A DNA stretch of 64,000 nucleotides, taken from assembly GCF_000017205.1 (NCBI RefSeq), contig NC_009656.1, positions 2,236,001-2,300,000 of the forward strand, written 5' to 3'. Below are positions 49,111 to 57,963 of this stretch, piece after piece. Origin of the DNA: Pseudomonas paraeruginosa PA7. GTDB taxonomy: Bacteria > Pseudomonadota > Gammaproteobacteria > Pseudomonadales > Pseudomonadaceae. The notes beneath the pieces are model-generated. The model was not told the origin of the DNA. It did not search any database and saw only the letters and a program-made list of their open reading frames with translations. The position numbers and the translations under genes were made by a program. How positions within the stretch are numbered: the first letter of the stretch is position 1; each line of letters starts with the position of its first letter.

Positions 49111-50622
49111 ATGGACAAGGGAGCGAAGTTGTTCGCCGTCTTCTGGGTGGTGCTCGGCCTGGGCCTGGTGGTCGGCCTGCCGGTAGGCATCCATTTCATT
49201 CTCGGCCAGTACGACGATGCCCGTTTCAGCGGGCCGCAACTGGCGTTCGAAGAGCAGGGGCGCGCCTACCTGGCATTCACTCTCGACGAGTACCGGGCCG
49301 ACGAAGTGGACAATGGCGTGGTCCACGGCAGCAGCCGGGTCTACGCCCAGGTGGTCGACCTCGCGGACGGCCGCCTGCGCTGGAGCACGCGACTGGACGC
49401 CGACAACGCGCGCGGCGACGACTGGGGCGCGGGTGAACTGCTCGGGCAATCGTCGCGCTACCTGTTCTACCTGCGCAACGCGCTCTACGTGCTCGACCGG
49501 CGCAGCGGCGAGCCGGTGCTGGCGTTCGACGAGCTGGAGCGGCGCACTGGAGGCCTGCCGTTGAAGTCGGCGCCCTGGGGGAAGGACGCCTATCGTTACG
49601 ACCAAGGCCGGGGCGGATTGCTGATGCTCGCCCTGGACGGCCGCGTCTGGTTCCTCGACGGTGACAGCCTGGCCCTGCGCGAAGCCCCGGAGGTGGATGC
49701 GGCGCGGTACTTCCATGGCGACCCGCCGGCGCCAGCGGGCTCCGGGATCGCCTGGCAGGCGCCGGGCCTGGCGCGACTGCCCGACGGGCGCCTGCTGGTC
49801 TTCGCCAGCGACCACGAGGCCCGCGCCCTGGAACGCGGCGAGGCGCTGCCGGCGGCGAACGAACGGCTGCGGCGCCAGCGCCTGCAGCTCGGCACGCTGG
49901 ATTGGCGCTCGCCTGCCGGCAACCGGCTGACACCCTTGCTCGACACGGCTTTCCTGCGGGCCGGGCTGTTGCCGGATCCGGACTCCGCCGAAGCGGTGGC
50001 GAAGCTGTTCGACGAACCCGCCGAGCGCGAGCGCCAGCGCCCGCACCTGCCGCCCGAGCCGCAGCCGCCGGCGGAGTTCGACGAACGGCTGGAGCGCTTC
50101 CCCGGCCCCCGCGCGTTCCTCGCCGCACGCGACGCCTATCGCCAGGAACGGCGACGCTGGATCGCCGCGCACGAGGCCTGGCGCGACCGCGTCGCCGCCC
50201 TCGAGGCGGCGGCGGACGCCGAGTATCGGCGCCGCCGCGACGAGCAGGCGCGCGAGCAGGCGCTGTATCGCCGCTATGCCCAGGCGCTGCCCGGCGGCGC
50301 TTCCGGACTGGCGCGGCGGCCCTGGCAGGTGGATGGCAACTGGCTGGTGGTGCACCGGCGCAGCCTGGCCGAACGCAGCGAGCTGCTGCTCAGTTCGGTC
50401 TCCGCCGGGGGCCACCTGAACTGGACCCTGGAACTGCCCGTCGAGTACCCCGAACGGTTGTTCCGGCTGGACGGGGAGAACCTGCTTCTCAGCGGGCGCG
50501 CAGAAGATGGTGGACGCGTGCTGCGGGTCGACTTGCGCCGCGGCGCTGGCGTCGCCCATCGCCTCGCGCGCGGCGCCGGCGCGCCGTTGCGGCGGATCGA
50601 ATGGCCAGAGGCAAGGCCATGA
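49111..50622 (+). CDS. Membrane-anchored protein, PQQ-like/beta-propeller repeats suspected
   Basis: A 503-residue protein with one N-terminal membrane helix (about residues 7-30) and a large exported part. Repeated segments such as V-V-D-L-A-D-G-R-L-R-W-S and L-Y-V-L-D-R-R-S-G-E-P-V look like PQQ-type propeller blades. An Arg/Glu-rich coiled section lies around residues 310-390. I do not recognise a specific function. By order it may be PA2928. Downstream lies a GST remnant, not a gene partner. Confidence 0.7.
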   Translation: MDKGAKLFAVFWVVLGLGLVVGLPVGIHFILGQYDDARFSGPQLAFEEQGRAYLAFTLDEYRADEVDNGVVHGSSRVYAQVVDLADGRLRWSTRLDADNARGDDWGAGELLGQSSRYLFYLRNALYVLDRRSGEPVLAFDELERRTGGLPLKSAPWGKDAYRYDQGRGGLLMLALDGRVWFLDGDSLALREAPEVDAARYFHGDPPAPAGSGIAWQAPGLARLPDGRLLVFASDHEARALERGEALPAANERLRRQRLQLGTLDWRSPAGNRLTPLLDTAFLRAGLLPDPDSAEAVAKLFDEPAERERQRPHLPPEPQPPAEFDERLERFPGPRAFLAARDAYRQERRRWIAAHEAWRDRVAALEAAADAEYRRRRDEQAREQALYRRYAQALPGGASGLARRPWQVDGNWLVVHRRSLAERSELLLSSVSAGGHLNWTLELPVEYPERLFRLDGENLLLSGRAEDGGRVLRVDLRRGAGVAHRLARGAGAPLRRIEWPEARP

Positions 50623-50702
50623 ACGCGGGCCAGCGGCGCACACGAGGCATCTTCGTCGAACAGGCGTAGCAGCGCGGCGACCGCCGGCGAGGGCGCGCCG
50701 CG

Positions 50703-50822
50703 CGCCTGCTCAGGTGCTTCGAGCCGCTGCAGGCGCGGCGGCGGGGCGAGCAGTACCTGCTCGGCGATTTCGGCGTGGCCGATGCCTATCCGTTCAGTGT
50801 GCTGCGCGGACGCCATGCTTCG
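50703..50822 (+). pseudogene. Remnant of a glutathione S-transferase C-terminal domain
   Basis: In one frame the sequence reads R-C-F-E-P-L-Q-A-R-R-R-G-E-Q-Y-L-L-G-D-F-G-V-A-D followed by A-Y-P-F-S-V-L-R. This is the Y-L-L-G-D-x-x-x-V-A-D-A-Y-x-F-x-V-L-R-W signature of GST C-terminal domains. There is no N-terminal thioredoxin domain before it, and similarity ends after about 40 residues. It sits between the PQQ-like gene and the convergent lipase-like gene. Confidence 0.65.
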
Positions 50823-50866
50823 CCATCGAGCCACGCCGCTGGCCGGCGCTGGCGCAGGGCGGTTGG

Positions 50867-52198
50867 TCAGGCGTCCTTGAGGAGGAACACCCGGCCGTCC
50901 ACCAGGCGGGTCAGGCGGATGCGCAGCAGCAGGGTCTGGTGGGCGGCGAAGAACTCCCCGAGGCGCTCACGCGGAACGCCCAGGCCCTCGCTGTCGCCGG
51001 GACCCACCGCGCTGTAGCCGACCGGTTGGCGCGGCGGGTCGAACAGCGGCTGGGCGGAGACGCTGAGCGACAGGCTGTCCACGGCGAAACCGGCGAGCAG
51101 TTCGTCGAGGGCCTGCACCGACAGATGGATCGAACGGTACGCAGGGTTGTCCTCGTAGGGGTGGACATCGGCGATCACCCGTTCGTAGAAGCGCTGTTCG
51201 AAACGCCGGTCGCTGTTCAGCTTGCGGAAGAACTGGATGAAATAGTCGTGCACTTCCTGGCCGAGGTCGTCGCAGACGTGACTGACCAGGTTCAGGTAGC
51301 GCGGCGAGCGCTCGGCGATGCCCGGATCGAACTGGTCGATGCGGCGCTGCCAGGGGAAGCTTCCGGCGGACGTCTTGTAGTCGGCGTCCTCGACTTCCAG
51401 GGCGGCGCGGATCAGTTCCAGGCTGAGCGGATTCTTCGGTCCGCGGTCCTTGAGCGCCAGGGTGGAATGATTCTCGCCGTCGAGGATCGCGAAGGCGATC
51501 TCGCCACGCGAGCGTTCCAGGCTCCAACCGGGCCTGGCGCGCTGGCGCACGTCCAGCTCCAGGGTCAGGCGGCGGGCGTTGAGGTTGGCGGTGGAGATGC
51601 GCACCGTGCCGTCGCCACCGGCTTCGTTGGCGATGGCCTCCACGCCGTTGTAGCCGACGTTGCCCACCAGCACCGTGGCGAGCAGGCGGCCGGCGCCGTA
51701 CCAGCTCTCGGCGGCGAACAGGTCGCGCTCGGCGAGAGTCCAGGAGTACGGCGAGCCGAGTTCCAGGCCCTTGAGCACCTGGGTGCCGGTCTGGCCGACG
51801 AAGCGGTTCCAGCCTTTCAGCACGCGGCCGATGAAGGAGCGCCCCTTGTGCGCCAGCGGCGAGCCGAAGTTGGCCGGGGCGAGCATCAGCAAGCGCTTGA
51901 CCGGCGCGCTGGCCGGGGTGAAGCGGCGGGTCAGCCAGTCGCGCAGGACCAGCGCGCCGGCGCTGTGCACCACCACGTCCACGCTGCGCGGCGCCCGCGA
52001 CAGGCCACTGGCGGTCCAGGCGCGGTCGAGGGCGGTGGCGAGATCGGCGTAGGTGACGTCATCCTGCAGGGAAACCCAGTCGGCCAGGCGGATCTGCGTC
52101 GGCGCGCTGCCGAACCAGGCCTCGAGTTGCTCGGCGAGGCGGCGGAACGACTTCGAATCGTCGCTCCAGCCGTGGACGATGACGATCGAACGGGGCAT
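50867..52198 (-). CDS. Alpha/beta hydrolase, lipase-like (large)
   Basis: A 443-residue protein starting M-P-R-S-I-V-I-V-H-G-W-S-D-D, the oxyanion H-G motif. V-V-V-H-S-A-G-A-L-V is the nucleophile elbow with the serine in H-S-A-G. L-A-P-A-N-F-G-S-P-L-A is typical of PGAP1/LCAT-like lipases. The last 200 residues resemble no domain I know and may bind lipid or a partner. No signal peptide is seen. Function is unassigned (perhaps PA2927 by order). Confidence 0.78.
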   Translation of the reverse strand: MPRSIVIVHGWSDDSKSFRRLAEQLEAWFGSAPTQIRLADWVSLQDDVTYADLATALDRAWTASGLSRAPRSVDVVVHSAGALVLRDWLTRRFTPASAPVKRLLMLAPANFGSPLAHKGRSFIGRVLKGWNRFVGQTGTQVLKGLELGSPYSWTLAERDLFAAESWYGAGRLLATVLVGNVGYNGVEAIANEAGGDGTVRISTANLNARRLTLELDVRQRARPGWSLERSRGEIAFAILDGENHSTLALKDRGPKNPLSLELIRAALEVEDADYKTSAGSFPWQRRIDQFDPGIAERSPRYLNLVSHVCDDLGQEVHDYFIQFFRKLNSDRRFEQRFYERVIADVHPYEDNPAYRSIHLSVQALDELLAGFAVDSLSLSVSAQPLFDPPRQPVGYSAVGPGDSEGLGVPRERLGEFFAAHQTLLLRIRLTRLVDGRVFLLKDA

Positions 52199-52306
52199 GT
52201 CGAGAGTTCTCCGGCGCGGCTCCTGCGGACTATAGTTCAGCGCTCGCAGCCGCGTGGCGCGACCTGTGAAAACATCCAGGATGCGCCTGCCGGTCCTGGA
52301 GGACGC

Positions 52307-52490
52307 ATGCCGCCGTCGACGCTTCGCATCCGCCCGGGTCGCCGGGCCGACCTCGCCGGCCTGCTGGCCATCGACCCGCTCGCCCGCGAGCAGGCCGGGC
52401 GCCGCGCATTCCTCGGCGGACGCCTTGGCCAGGGCGAATGCCCGCTGGCCGAAGCGCCGTGGCGGGCTATCGTCAGGAGAGGCCGGCTCA
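52307..52490 (+). pseudogene. N-terminal remnant of a GNAT acetyltransferase
   Basis: An ATG with an excellent ribosome-binding site (GGAGG) opens a frame reading [19 protein letters not shown] and then G-Q-G-E-C-P-L-A-E, the start of a GNAT fold. After about 45 residues similarity stops, and the frame runs out of phase into the MCP gene. The acetyl-CoA binding motif is missing, so it looks like a truncated gene whose start is still intact. Confidence 0.6.
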
Positions 52491-52514
52491 AGTTTGTCCG
52501 GCCGGCAACGATAG
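52488..52514 (+). promoter_or_regulatory. FliA (sigma-28) promoter of the MCP gene
   Basis: TCAAGTTT (52488-52495), an 11-bp spacer, AACGATAG (52507-52514), compared with TAAAGTTT-N11-GCCGATAA. The start would be near 52521, about 22 bases before the MCP ATG. A 9-bp inverted repeat (GGCTATCGT/ACGATAGCC) spans the same region. Confidence 0.72.
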
Positions 52515-52542
52515 CCTGGGAAGCCCTGTCGAGGATGACGAC

Positions 52543-54180
52543 ATGCCGCAATGGTTCGCCGATCTCTCGTTTCGCAGAAAGATCGCCCTGCCGATCCTTC
52601 TGCTTGCCGTTCTGCTGTTGCTGGTGGGTGCGCTCGCCGTACACGGCCTCGCTCAATTGAATGAGTCCAACCAGCGCCTGGGCAAGCGTTTCCTTCCCGG
52701 CATCGCCCTGCTGCTGAATGCCGACCGCGACCTGTACCAGGCCTTCGTCGCCGAGCGCAGCCTGCTCGCCGGCCACCTGGCCCCCGAGCAGGTGGCAGGG
52801 TTGCGCGGCGACCATGCGGAGAACCTGCAGCAGGCGCTGGACCGGGTCCGCCAGTACGCGGCCATGCAGCCGGGCGAGGCGGCCCAGGCCAAGGTGGCCG
52901 AGTTCGAGCGGGGCTATGCCCTCTGGAGCGCGACCTCGGCGCGGGTGCTGGCGCTGGCGGCCAGTGACCCGGCCGCTGCCGCGCAGCTCAGCTACGGCGA
53001 CAGCGACCGGCAGTTCGGCGCCATGCGCGAAGCGATCGATCAGCTCGACGGGATGGAGGAGACGGCCGCGACCGGCGAAGGCGCCGCGGCCGCCGCGCTG
53101 GGCGAGCGCCACCGCTGGCAGCAGATGGCGCTGGTGGCGTTCGGCCTGCTGGTGTGCCTGTCGCTGGTGCTGGTGTTCCCCGGCCTGGTGACCCGCCCGC
53201 TGCAGCGGCTGTTGCAGCGCCTGGAGGAAATCGCCAACGGTGATGGCGACCTGCGGGTGCGCCTGGAGGTCGTCTCGCGCGACGAGCCCGGGCGTCTCGG
53301 CAGCGCCTTCAACGCCTTTCTCGACAAGTTGCAGCCGCTGATCCGCGAGGTCGGTCGGGTCACCGGCGAGGTGGCCGGCTCGGCCGGTTCGCTGGCCGGC
53401 ATGACCGCCGCCAACGATCGCCTGATCAGCAGCGAACACAGCGCGGTGGACCAGGTCAGTACCGCCGCCACGCAGATGAGCGCGGCGGTCCACGAAGTGG
53501 CGCGCAACGCCCAGAGCGCCGCCCAGGTGGCCCATGAGGCGCTCGAACAGGCGCGGCAGGGGGCCGGTGTGGTGGAGGCGACCATCGAGGCGATTCGTCA
53601 ATTGGCGCGCGAGGTGGAGAGCAGTTCCGAGAGCATCGAGCAACTGGCCCAGGAAACCGCCAGCATCGACGCGGTGCTGACGGTGATCAAGGGCATCGCC
53701 GAGCAGACCAACCTGCTCGCTCTCAACGCGGCGATCGAGGCCGCGCGGGCCGGCGAGCAGGGGCGCGGTTTCGCCGTGGTCGCCGATGAGGTGCGGGCGC
53801 TGGCGGCGCGCACCCAGGACTCGACCAAGGATATCCAGGCGCGCATCGAGCGCCTCCAGTCCGGAGTGCGCAACGCGGTACGCGCCATGCAGTCGGGCAG
53901 CCTGAAGGCGCGCGACAGCGTCGAACGCGCCGCCGGCGTCGACGGCGTGCTGGCCGCCACCGGCGAGGCGGTGGGGCGGATCAACGACCTCGCCGCGCAG
54001 ATCGCCTCGGCCTGCGAGGAGCAAAGCCGGGTGATCGACGACATCGCGCGCAACATCAGCGACGTCCGCGAACTCTCCGCCCAGGCAGCGGAACACTCCG
54101 AGCAGGGCACCGGCGCCAGCCGCCGGCTGTCCGAACTGTCCTCGGAGCTGGCGCGGCTGGTCGGGCGTTTCCGCGTCTGA
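52543..54180 (+). CDS. Methyl-accepting chemotaxis protein
   Basis: A 545-residue transmembrane chemoreceptor. TM1 is at about residues 13-34, then a helical periplasmic ligand domain of about 150 residues (four-helix-bundle size) and TM2 at about 190-212. A HAMP domain and the cytoplasmic hairpin follow, with tip [20 protein letters not shown] near residue 387. No C-terminal CheR pentapeptide is present. The start has GAGGATG upstream. It is driven by a FliA-type promoter, consistent with flagellar co-regulation. The ligand is unknown. Confidence 0.93.
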   Translation: MPQWFADLSFRRKIALPILLLAVLLLLVGALAVHGLAQLNESNQRLGKRFLPGIALLLNADRDLYQAFVAERSLLAGHLAPEQVAGLRGDHAENLQQALDRVRQYAAMQPGEAAQAKVAEFERGYALWSATSARVLALAASDPAAAAQLSYGDSDRQFGAMREAIDQLDGMEETAATGEGAAAAALGERHRWQQMALVAFGLLVCLSLVLVFPGLVTRPLQRLLQRLEEIANGDGDLRVRLEVVSRDEPGRLGSAFNAFLDKLQPLIREVGRVTGEVAGSAGSLAGMTAANDRLISSEHSAVDQVSTAATQMSAAVHEVARNAQSAAQVAHEALEQARQGAGVVEATIEAIRQLAREVESSSESIEQLAQETASIDAVLTVIKGIAEQTNLLALNAAIEAARAGEQGRGFAVVADEVRALAARTQDSTKDIQARIERLQSGVRNAVRAMQSGSLKARDSVERAAGVDGVLAATGEAVGRINDLAAQIASACEEQSRVIDDIARNISDVRELSAQAAEHSEQGTGASRRLSELSSELARLVGRFRV

Positions 54181-54195
54181 GCCGCCGCTGCCGCT

Positions 54196-54462
54196 TCAGC
54201 GCGGCAGCAGCCAGAGCAGCATGCCGGCCAGCGCAGCCGGCAGCGCGAAGACCAGCAGCAGGATCGGCAATTCTTCCTGCAGGCCGTAGCCTGCGTGGCG
54301 CACACCGATCCACAGGTTGACCAGGGCCACGCCCAGCCAGACAGGGACGAACAGCGTCGCGGCCAGGCCCAGGCTGGCCGGATCGCCACCCCAGAGCTTG
54401 CCGAACAGCAGGAACAGGCCGAGCAGGACGATGCCGCCGGCGATCACCAGGGTCACGTGCAT
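54196..54462 (-). CDS. Small three-helix membrane protein
   Basis: An 88-residue very hydrophobic protein with three predicted membrane helices (about residues 4-22, 34-54 and 66-86) and little soluble sequence. I do not recognise a family. It lies convergent with the MCP gene, 15 bases from its stop, and downstream of an SDR gene on the same strand. Confidence 0.68.
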   Translation of the reverse strand: MHVTLVIAGGIVLLGLFLLFGKLWGGDPASLGLAATLFVPVWLGVALVNLWIGVRHAGYGLQEELPILLLVFALPAALAGMLLWLLPR

Positions 54463-54514
54463 GGGGGTTCCCGTTGGCAGGCGGCGGCCGCCGCGTTGGC
54501 GGCCGCTGCGCGGC

Positions 54515-55288
54515 TCACTTGGTGGTGTAGCCGCCGTTGATGAGGATGGTCTGGCCGGTGATCCACCAGCCGTCGCTGACCAGGTGGCGGATGAACGGCA
54601 CCACGTCCTCGATATCGGTCAGGCCGGTCCTGGAGAACGGCGACAGCGCCGCGGCGGTCTTGTGGTAGGCCACCGCGTCGGCGCCTTCGGCGGGGTAGAA
54701 GAACGGCGTGTCCATCGGTCCCGGGCCGACCGCGGTGACCGAGATGCCGCGCGCGCCGAACTCCTTGGAGGCGGCACGGGTGAAGTGCTCGACCGGCGCC
54801 TTGGTGCCAGCGTAGGCGGCGTAGTAAGGGGTATAGGCGCCGAGCAGGGAGGTCACCAGGGTGCAGATCTTGCCGTTGTCGTTGACATGCTTGCCGGCCT
54901 CGCGCAGGAAGAAGAACGCCGACTTGGCGTTGACCGCGGACATCTCGTCGTACTCGGCTTCGCTGATTTCGGTGAAGGGCTTCTTCAGCACCTTGCCCAC
55001 GGTATTGATCGCGATGTCCGGCTTGCCGACCGCGGCCATGGTGTCGGCGAACAGCCTTTCCATGGCCGCCGCGCTGGTGAGGTCGCCCTGCAGGGCCACG
55101 GCCTTGGCGCCGGCGGCCTGCAGCGCGGCGACGGTGGCGTCGGCATCGGCCTTGCTCGCCGCGCTGTTGTAATGGATGGCGATAGCCTTCGCGCCGTGGC
55201 TAGCGAGATCGCGGGCGATCAGCCCACCCAGGTTCTTGGCGCCGCCGGTGATGAGGACGGTCTTGCCCTTGATGGAGTGGTCGGCCAT
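54515..55288 (-). CDS. Short-chain dehydrogenase/reductase
   Basis: A 257-residue SDR. The cofactor loop is T-G-G-A-K-N-L-G-G near residue 15. N-T-V-G-K replaces the usual N-N-A-G. The catalytic set is S in V-T-S-L-L-G-A and Y-x-x-x-K in Y-A-G-T-K. The C-terminal I-N-G-G-Y is standard. The substrate is unknown. The divergent AraC gene starts about 210 bases away and is a candidate regulator. Confidence 0.88.
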   Translation of the reverse strand: MADHSIKGKTVLITGGAKNLGGLIARDLASHGAKAIAIHYNSAASKADADATVAALQAAGAKAVALQGDLTSAAAMERLFADTMAAVGKPDIAINTVGKVLKKPFTEISEAEYDEMSAVNAKSAFFFLREAGKHVNDNGKICTLVTSLLGAYTPYYAAYAGTKAPVEHFTRAASKEFGARGISVTAVGPGPMDTPFFYPAEGADAVAYHKTAAALSPFSRTGLTDIEDVVPFIRHLVSDGWWITGQTILINGGYTTK

Positions 55289-55497
55289 GAGGTGTTTCTC
55301 CTACGGTGAGTGGAGAAAACAGTGTAGGTAGCGCTGCCTGCGGGATTAATCAGGGCGGCCTGGATAGATTGTCCAGAAACGCCGATCAATTGCCGTCCGC
55401 GCTGGACAGTGCCGGCTGCACGAATCTTCTAGAACGCCAGTCCAGGCACGTTATAGTCGCGACGATGAACTGTTCCACGGGAAAATGCCGACGCACG

Positions 55498-56334
55498 ATG
55501 GGAAGCCGAGACTGGATCGACCTGGCCCGCGACGCCGAGACCGGGATCGAGACCCTGCGCGCCCATTTCGAGGGCCATGCCTACGATCCGCACTGGCACG
55601 ACAGCTACCTGATCGGCTACACCGAGATCGGCGTGCAGCAATTCAACTGTCGCCGTCGGCGCCACGACAGCACCGCCGGCCAGGTATTCCTGGTCGAGCC
55701 GGGGGAGATCCACGACGGTCGTGCGCCGAGCGCCGGCGGCTTCACCTATTCGATGCTGTACCTGCAGCCGGACTGGCTGCGGCGCGAACTGCAGGCGACC
55801 TTCGCCGATGCGCCCGGCGACCGCGATCCCGGCTTCCACGCCAATCTCACCGAAGATCCGCGCCTGACCCTGGCCATCGCCCAGGCTTTCCGCGTCCTGC
55901 ATGGCCGCGAATTGCGGCTGCTGCGGCAGACCGCCCTGGAACTGGTGCTGGAACGGCTGCGCGTCCACCTCGGCTGGCGCGAGGCGAAGCCGTTCGATCC
56001 GCGCCTGCCGCTGGTGGCGCAGAAAGCCCGCGACTACCTGCACGCGCACTTCTACCAGGACATCGGCCTGGACGAGCTGGCCAGCGCCTGCGGTACCGAC
56101 CGCTTCCGCCTGAACCGTGCATTCAAGGCCGCCTACGGCTTGCCGCCCTACGCCTACCTGGTCCAGCTGCGCCTGGCCAGGGCGCGGCAGATGCTCGCTG
56201 TCGGCGGGCAACCGGCGGACCTCGCCAGTGCCCTCGGCTTCGCCGACCAGAGCCATCTCGGGCGCTGGTTCCGCCGTGCCTACGGGATGACCCCGGCGGC
56301 CTACCGCCGGCAATGCACCCAGCTTCCAGACTGA
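55498..56334 (+). CDS. AraC-family transcriptional regulator
   Basis: A 278-residue AraC regulator. The N-terminal cupin-like sensor contains H-W-H-D-S-Y-L-I-G and V-E-P-G-E-I-H-D-G-R. The C-terminal double HTH has I-G-L-D-E-L-A-S-A-C-G-T-D-R-F-R-L-N-R-A-F-K and A-L-G-F-A-D-Q-S-H-L-G-R. The start is uncertain: ATG at 55465 would add 11 residues but sits only 8 bases after a TATAGT -10-like element (55452-55457). A LysE-family gene follows within 50 bases. Confidence 0.86.
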   Translation: MGSRDWIDLARDAETGIETLRAHFEGHAYDPHWHDSYLIGYTEIGVQQFNCRRRRHDSTAGQVFLVEPGEIHDGRAPSAGGFTYSMLYLQPDWLRRELQATFADAPGDRDPGFHANLTEDPRLTLAIAQAFRVLHGRELRLLRQTALELVLERLRVHLGWREAKPFDPRLPLVAQKARDYLHAHFYQDIGLDELASACGTDRFRLNRAFKAAYGLPPYAYLVQLRLARARQMLAVGGQPADLASALGFADQSHLGRWFRRAYGMTPAAYRRQCTQLPD

Positions 56335-56383
56335 GAGCCGGCGGGCCGCCAGGATGAGGGCTCCCCCTCAATGGAGCCCGCCC

Positions 56384-56977
56384 ATGCAATCCCTCGTTCC
56401 CTTCCTGCTGTTCGCCGTCGTCGCCTCGATCACCCCGGGGCCGACCAATATCCTGGTCCTGAGCAACAGCCAGCGCTACGGCCTGGCCGCTACCTGGCCG
56501 ATCGTGATCGGTGCCTGCGCGGCGGTGGCGGCGCTGATCCTGCTGCTCGGGCTGGGCCCGGGCGAGTTGCTGCGGCGCCACCCATTGGCCCGGCAGGGGC
56601 TCGCCTGGCTGGGCGTGGCCTGGCTCAGCTACCTGGCCTGGAGTCTGTTCCGCGCCGCCGGCGGCATCGACGACGCGAAAGCGCCACGGCGCCTCGGCGT
56701 GCTCGGCGGCGCGGCGCTGCAACTGGTCAACCCCAAGGCCTGGATGATGGCCCTGGCCGCGCTGGCGCTGTTCGCCGGCGAGGGCGCCGGACAGGCCGGG
56801 CGGATCGGCCTGCTGGCGCTGCTGTTCTTCCTGGTCTCGCTGCCGTGCCTGGCCAGCTGGGCCTTGCTCGGCGTCGGCAGCGCGCGGCTGCTGCGCTCGC
56901 CGTCGCTGATGAAACGCTTCAACCAGGGCATGGCGCTGGTGCTGCTGGCCTCGGCCTGGGCCGCGCTGCTGCTGTGA
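56384..56977 (+). CDS. LysE-family exporter
   Basis: A 197-residue inner-membrane protein. S-I-T-P-G-P-T-N-I-L-V-L-S near residue 20 is the LysE/RhtB signature, and N-P-K-A-W-M-M-A follows mid-protein. Five to six hydrophobic segments are present. It is co-directional with the AraC gene 49 bases upstream, suggesting regulator-exporter pairing. The substrate is unknown. Confidence 0.88.
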   Translation: MQSLVPFLLFAVVASITPGPTNILVLSNSQRYGLAATWPIVIGACAAVAALILLLGLGPGELLRRHPLARQGLAWLGVAWLSYLAWSLFRAAGGIDDAKAPRRLGVLGGAALQLVNPKAWMMALAALALFAGEGAGQAGRIGLLALLFFLVSLPCLASWALLGVGSARLLRSPSLMKRFNQGMALVLLASAWAALLL

Positions 56978-57096
56978 ACCGATCCGGTAGCTTCCTGACA
57001 AACCTCTGGGTTGGTACGCGGGGCCCGGGTTGGCTATGGTGGGACGATCCGTAGCCATGGCGCGGCCGCCGTCAGGACGCCGCGCAAGGAACTCCC

Positions 57097-57963
57097 ATGT
57101 TGAAACCCGACATCACCGCCTTCTTCGACCCGGCCACCTCCACCTACAGCTACGTGGTGCGCGACCCGTCCAGCCGCGCCTGCGCCATCCTCGACCCGGT
57201 GCTGGACTACGACCCGGCTGCCGGGCGCACCAGCCATGCCAGCGCCGAACGCCTGATCGCCTACGTTCGCCAGCACGACCTGCAGGTGCAATGGCTGCTG
57301 GAGACCCACGTGCACGCCGACCACCTGTCGGCGGCCATCTTCCTGCAGCGCGAGCTGGGAGGGCGCCTGGCCATCGGCGCGCGAATCACCCAGGTGCAGG
57401 CGAAATTCTCCGGCCTGTTCAACCTCGGCGAGGCTTTCCCGGTGGACGGCCGCCAGTTCGAGCACCTGTTCGAGGACGGCGAGTCGTTCCGCATCGGCGC
57501 CCTGGAATGCCGCGCGCTGCATACCCCGGGGCATACCCCGGCGTGCATGACCTACCTGGTCGGCGACAGCGCCTTCGTCGGCGATACCCTGTTCATGCCC
57601 GACTACGGCACCGCCCGCTGCGACTTCCCCGGCGGCGACGCGCGCCAGTTGTATCGCTCGATCCAGCGCCTGTTCGCGCTGCCCGACGCGACCCGCCTGT
57701 TCATGTGCCACGACTACACGGCGCCCGGCCGCGACGAGCACCGCTGCGAAACCAGCGTCGGCGAGCAGCGCCGGCACAACGTGCACGTCCGCGAAGGCGT
57801 CGACGAGGAGGCGTTCGTCGCCATGCGCCAGCAGCGCGATGCCAGCCTCGGCATGCCGACCCTGATGCTGCCGGCGATCCAGGTCAACATGCGCGGCGGC
57901 AACCTGCCGCCGGTGGAAGGCAACGGGGTGCGTTACCTGAAGATCCCGCTGGATCTGTTCTGA
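57097..57963 (+). CDS. MBL-fold hydrolase, persulfide dioxygenase/ETHE1-like
   Basis: A 288-residue metallo-beta-lactamase fold protein. Metal-binding T-H-V-H-A-D-H-L-S is near residue 69, H-T-P-G-H-T-P near 148, G-D-T-L-F-M-P-D-Y-G-T-A-R near 163 and C-H-D-Y near 208. The D-Y-G-T-A-R motif is typical of the ETHE1/BlhA persulfide-dioxygenase group, not glyoxalase II. Sulfur oxidation is therefore likely but not proven. It converges directly on the ABC permease gene with no gap. Confidence 0.85.
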   Translation: MLKPDITAFFDPATSTYSYVVRDPSSRACAILDPVLDYDPAAGRTSHASAERLIAYVRQHDLQVQWLLETHVHADHLSAAIFLQRELGGRLAIGARITQVQAKFSGLFNLGEAFPVDGRQFEHLFEDGESFRIGALECRALHTPGHTPACMTYLVGDSAFVGDTLFMPDYGTARCDFPGGDARQLYRSIQRLFALPDATRLFMCHDYTAPGRDEHRCETSVGEQRRHNVHVREGVDEEAFVAMRQQRDASLGMPTLMLPAIQVNMRGGNLPPVEGNGVRYLKIPLDLF

